64,000 nt of DNA from Candidatus Pelagibacter ubique HIMB058 (GTDB taxonomy: Bacteria > Pseudomonadota > Alphaproteobacteria > Pelagibacterales > Pelagibacteraceae), in the NCBI GenBank assembly GCA_000419545.1, contig ATTF01000003.1, forward strand, positions 1-64,000, read 5' to 3'. The notes below the pieces were generated by a model, which worked only from the letters and a program-made list of their open reading frames with translations, ran no database searches and was not told where the DNA came from. The position numbers were made by a program, and so were the translations under genes. Below are positions 62,745 through 64,000 of this stretch, one piece after another; within the stretch, counting starts at the first letter, position 1, and each line of letters opens with the position of its first letter.

Positions 62745-64000
62745 ATGAACTTTGTATTCGCTGACCTTGAAACTTCAGGTGCAAGCACATCATTTGATTG
62801 TGTTCTGGAAGCTTGTTTCATTCTAACAAATGATAGACTTCAAGAGCTTGACCGTATTCATATAAAGAACAGGCTTGAAGAGGGATTAGTTCCAAATCTT
62901 GGTGCATTAAATGTTACCGGCTTTGATGTAAACTGGCTTAAACAAAATCCAAGTCCCTACCAATCTAATCAGATTTTAGAAAAAAAACTTTTAAGTTGGG
63001 GTCCAGTAGTTTTTTTGGGTTTTAATTCTCAATTGTTCGATTGGGTTTTCTTATCAAAAACATTTTTTAGGTATTTAAAACCACCTTATTTTTTGAATAC
63101 CAAAGGTAATAAGATTGGAGATGTTTTACCAGTTATCAGAGCTGCAAAATTAGTTGATAGTTCTGTTATTGAAACAAAACTAACAGAAAAAGGTAATCCA
63201 AGTTTTAAACTAAGTGATTTAATGAAACACCAAGATGCGCACGGAGCCGTACCTGATACTGAAGCTGTAAAGTCTTTGTCTGAAATCATACTAAAAAATC
63301 CGAAGACCAAACCTATTTGGGATTCATCGCTTATGACTTTAAGCCGTCAAGATTGTGGAAATGTTTTAACTAAAGAAAAAATAGTAACAAACACAGAGTG
63401 GTTCTATGGACGCCTTCGCATGTATGTGACTAAATTTTTATTTAGTCACCCTGTATATGTTGCTTGGGCTATGTGCTGGGATCTTCAACATTCACCGGAA
63501 GATTATATAAAATTGGAATATAAAGATTTAAAAGTTGCTTTAAATAAGCAACCAAAAGTTATTAGAACAATTAAAACTAATAGATCTCCAGTTTTATTAA
63601 ATCCTTCATATGGCCTAAAGACAGATCCGTATAAAAATATTTCACCAGATGAAATACAAAAAAGAGTCCACATTTTAGATAACTCGCCAGAATTTATAGA
63701 ACGAATTAATAGTATTCTCACAGAAATACATGAGGAGAAATCTTCAAAAAATGAGAATAAAGAAAATTTACAGCCAGAGGAAACTTTATACTCAGGTGGC
63801 TTTGCATCGCCATCAGATAGTTCATTGATGGAAAAATTTCATTTGGCTGATTGGAAGGAAAAGGTTCCTTTAATAGAAAAATTTAGTGATGAACGATATA
63901 GTTTTTTTGCAAAAAGATTGATTTATCAAGAAGCTTCGGATGTTCTTCCCGAAAACTTTAAGAAAGAAATTATGAAAAATATCGCTGATCGTTTGTTTTC
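62745..64000 (+). CDS. sbcB: Exodeoxyribonuclease I (SbcB), 3'-truncated by window end
   Basis: The frame from ATG 62745 stays open to the window end (418 codons visible). It is a DEDDh exonuclease degrading single-stranded DNA 3'-5'. Exo I is D7-L8-E9 (FADLETSG), Exo II region GFNSQLFDW and Exo III HGAVPDTEA with H and D. LYSGGFASPSDSSLM resembles the SH3-like domain of E. coli ExoI. About 50-60 residues are missing. It abuts rmuC. Confidence 0.93.
   Translation, partial: MNFVFADLETSGASTSFDCVLEACFILTNDRLQELDRIHIKNRLEEGLVPNLGALNVTGFDVNWLKQNPSPYQSNQILEKKLLSWGPVVFLGFNSQLFDWVFLSKTFFRYLKPPYFLNTKGNKIGDVLPVIRAAKLVDSSVIETKLTEKGNPSFKLSDLMKHQDAHGAVPDTEAVKSLSEIILKNPKTKPIWDSSLMTLSRQDCGNVLTKEKIVTNTEWFYGRLRMYVTKFLFSHPVYVAWAMCWDLQHSPEDYIKLEYKDLKVALNKQPKVIRTIKTNRSPVLLNPSYGLKTDPYKNISPDEIQKRVHILDNSPEFIERINSILTEIHEEKSSKNENKENLQPEETLYSGGFASPSDSSLMEKFHLADWKEKVPLIEKFSDERYSFFAKRLIYQEASDVLPENFKKEIMKNIADRLF

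Noticed and set aside
63086-63310. Minus-strand frame inside sbcB
   Set aside because: Antisense of the conserved exonuclease I frame.
1-64000. tRNA, rRNA, CRISPR arrays and insertion sequences
   Set aside because: No cloverleaf, rRNA, repeat-spacer pattern or transposase gene was seen; almost all gaps are too short. A covariance search would be more sensitive.

Overview
The window is an AT-rich, gene-dense bacterial chromosome segment. Almost every gene touches or overlaps its neighbour, tandem genes are often joined by TAATG or ATGA junctions, and convergent genes overlap at their stops. Protein families (ChvG/ChvI, plant-type GshA, AmgK/MurU-like pair, AhcY, alternative oxidase, YeeE/YedE pair, sulfur dioxygenase) and the base composition point to a streamlined alphaproteobacterium, most likely a marine Pelagibacterales (SAR11)-type organism. 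This is inferred from gene content alone. I see no rRNA, tRNA, CRISPR array or insertion sequence.

Positions 1-44.8 kb look like ordinary core genome. Left to right: the end of an ABC ATPase gene; polA, chvI, chvG, ahcY, tsaE, an amgK/murU-like pair; gpmA; a VanZ-like protein, a secreted nuclease and an SLT-like lipoprotein; a minus-strand msrA, sulfurtransferase, RND adaptor, RND pump operon; a DMT transporter and DNA glycosylase; purine phosphoribosyltransferase and purine permease; gshA-gshB; alternative oxidase, Hsp20 and oligopeptidase B; a membrane J-protein, glycosyltransferase and DapA-family lyase; small envelope proteins; purE-purK, with a homopolymer frameshift in purK; a four-gene coupled chain (FAH-family, 36-aa protein, SRAP, TauD-like); rlmN with an ADP-ribosylglycohydrolase; and a sulfur block (persulfide dioxygenase-rhodanese, peroxiredoxin, His-rich periplasmic protein, two YeeE/YedE halves, MFS).

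Positions 44.8-60 kb form an accessory defence island. A cysteine desulfurase (SspA-like, minus strand) diverges from a plus-strand operon coding for a DUF4007 protein (SspB), a 1125-aa P-loop ATPase (SspC-like) and a PP-loop/PAPS-reductase-type enzyme (SspD). This set matches the single-strand phosphorothioate DNA modification system SspABCD. The same operon continues without a break into a one-HKD phospholipase-D nuclease, a DEAH helicase and a GHKL (MORC/Hsp90-like) ATPase, a plausible SspFGH-type effector. A convergent gene codes for a NERD-nuclease/UvrD-type helicase. The less expected part is downstream of sspA. There, four tightly coupled minus-strand genes code for a zinc-ribbon protein, a glycine-zipper membrane protein, an 83-aa unknown and a periplasmic trypsin-PDZ protease.

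Positions 60-64 kb return to three hypothetical proteins, then rmuC and a truncated sbcB (exonuclease I). Several short genes absent from a normal length cutoff are reported: 39, 36 and 54 aa.
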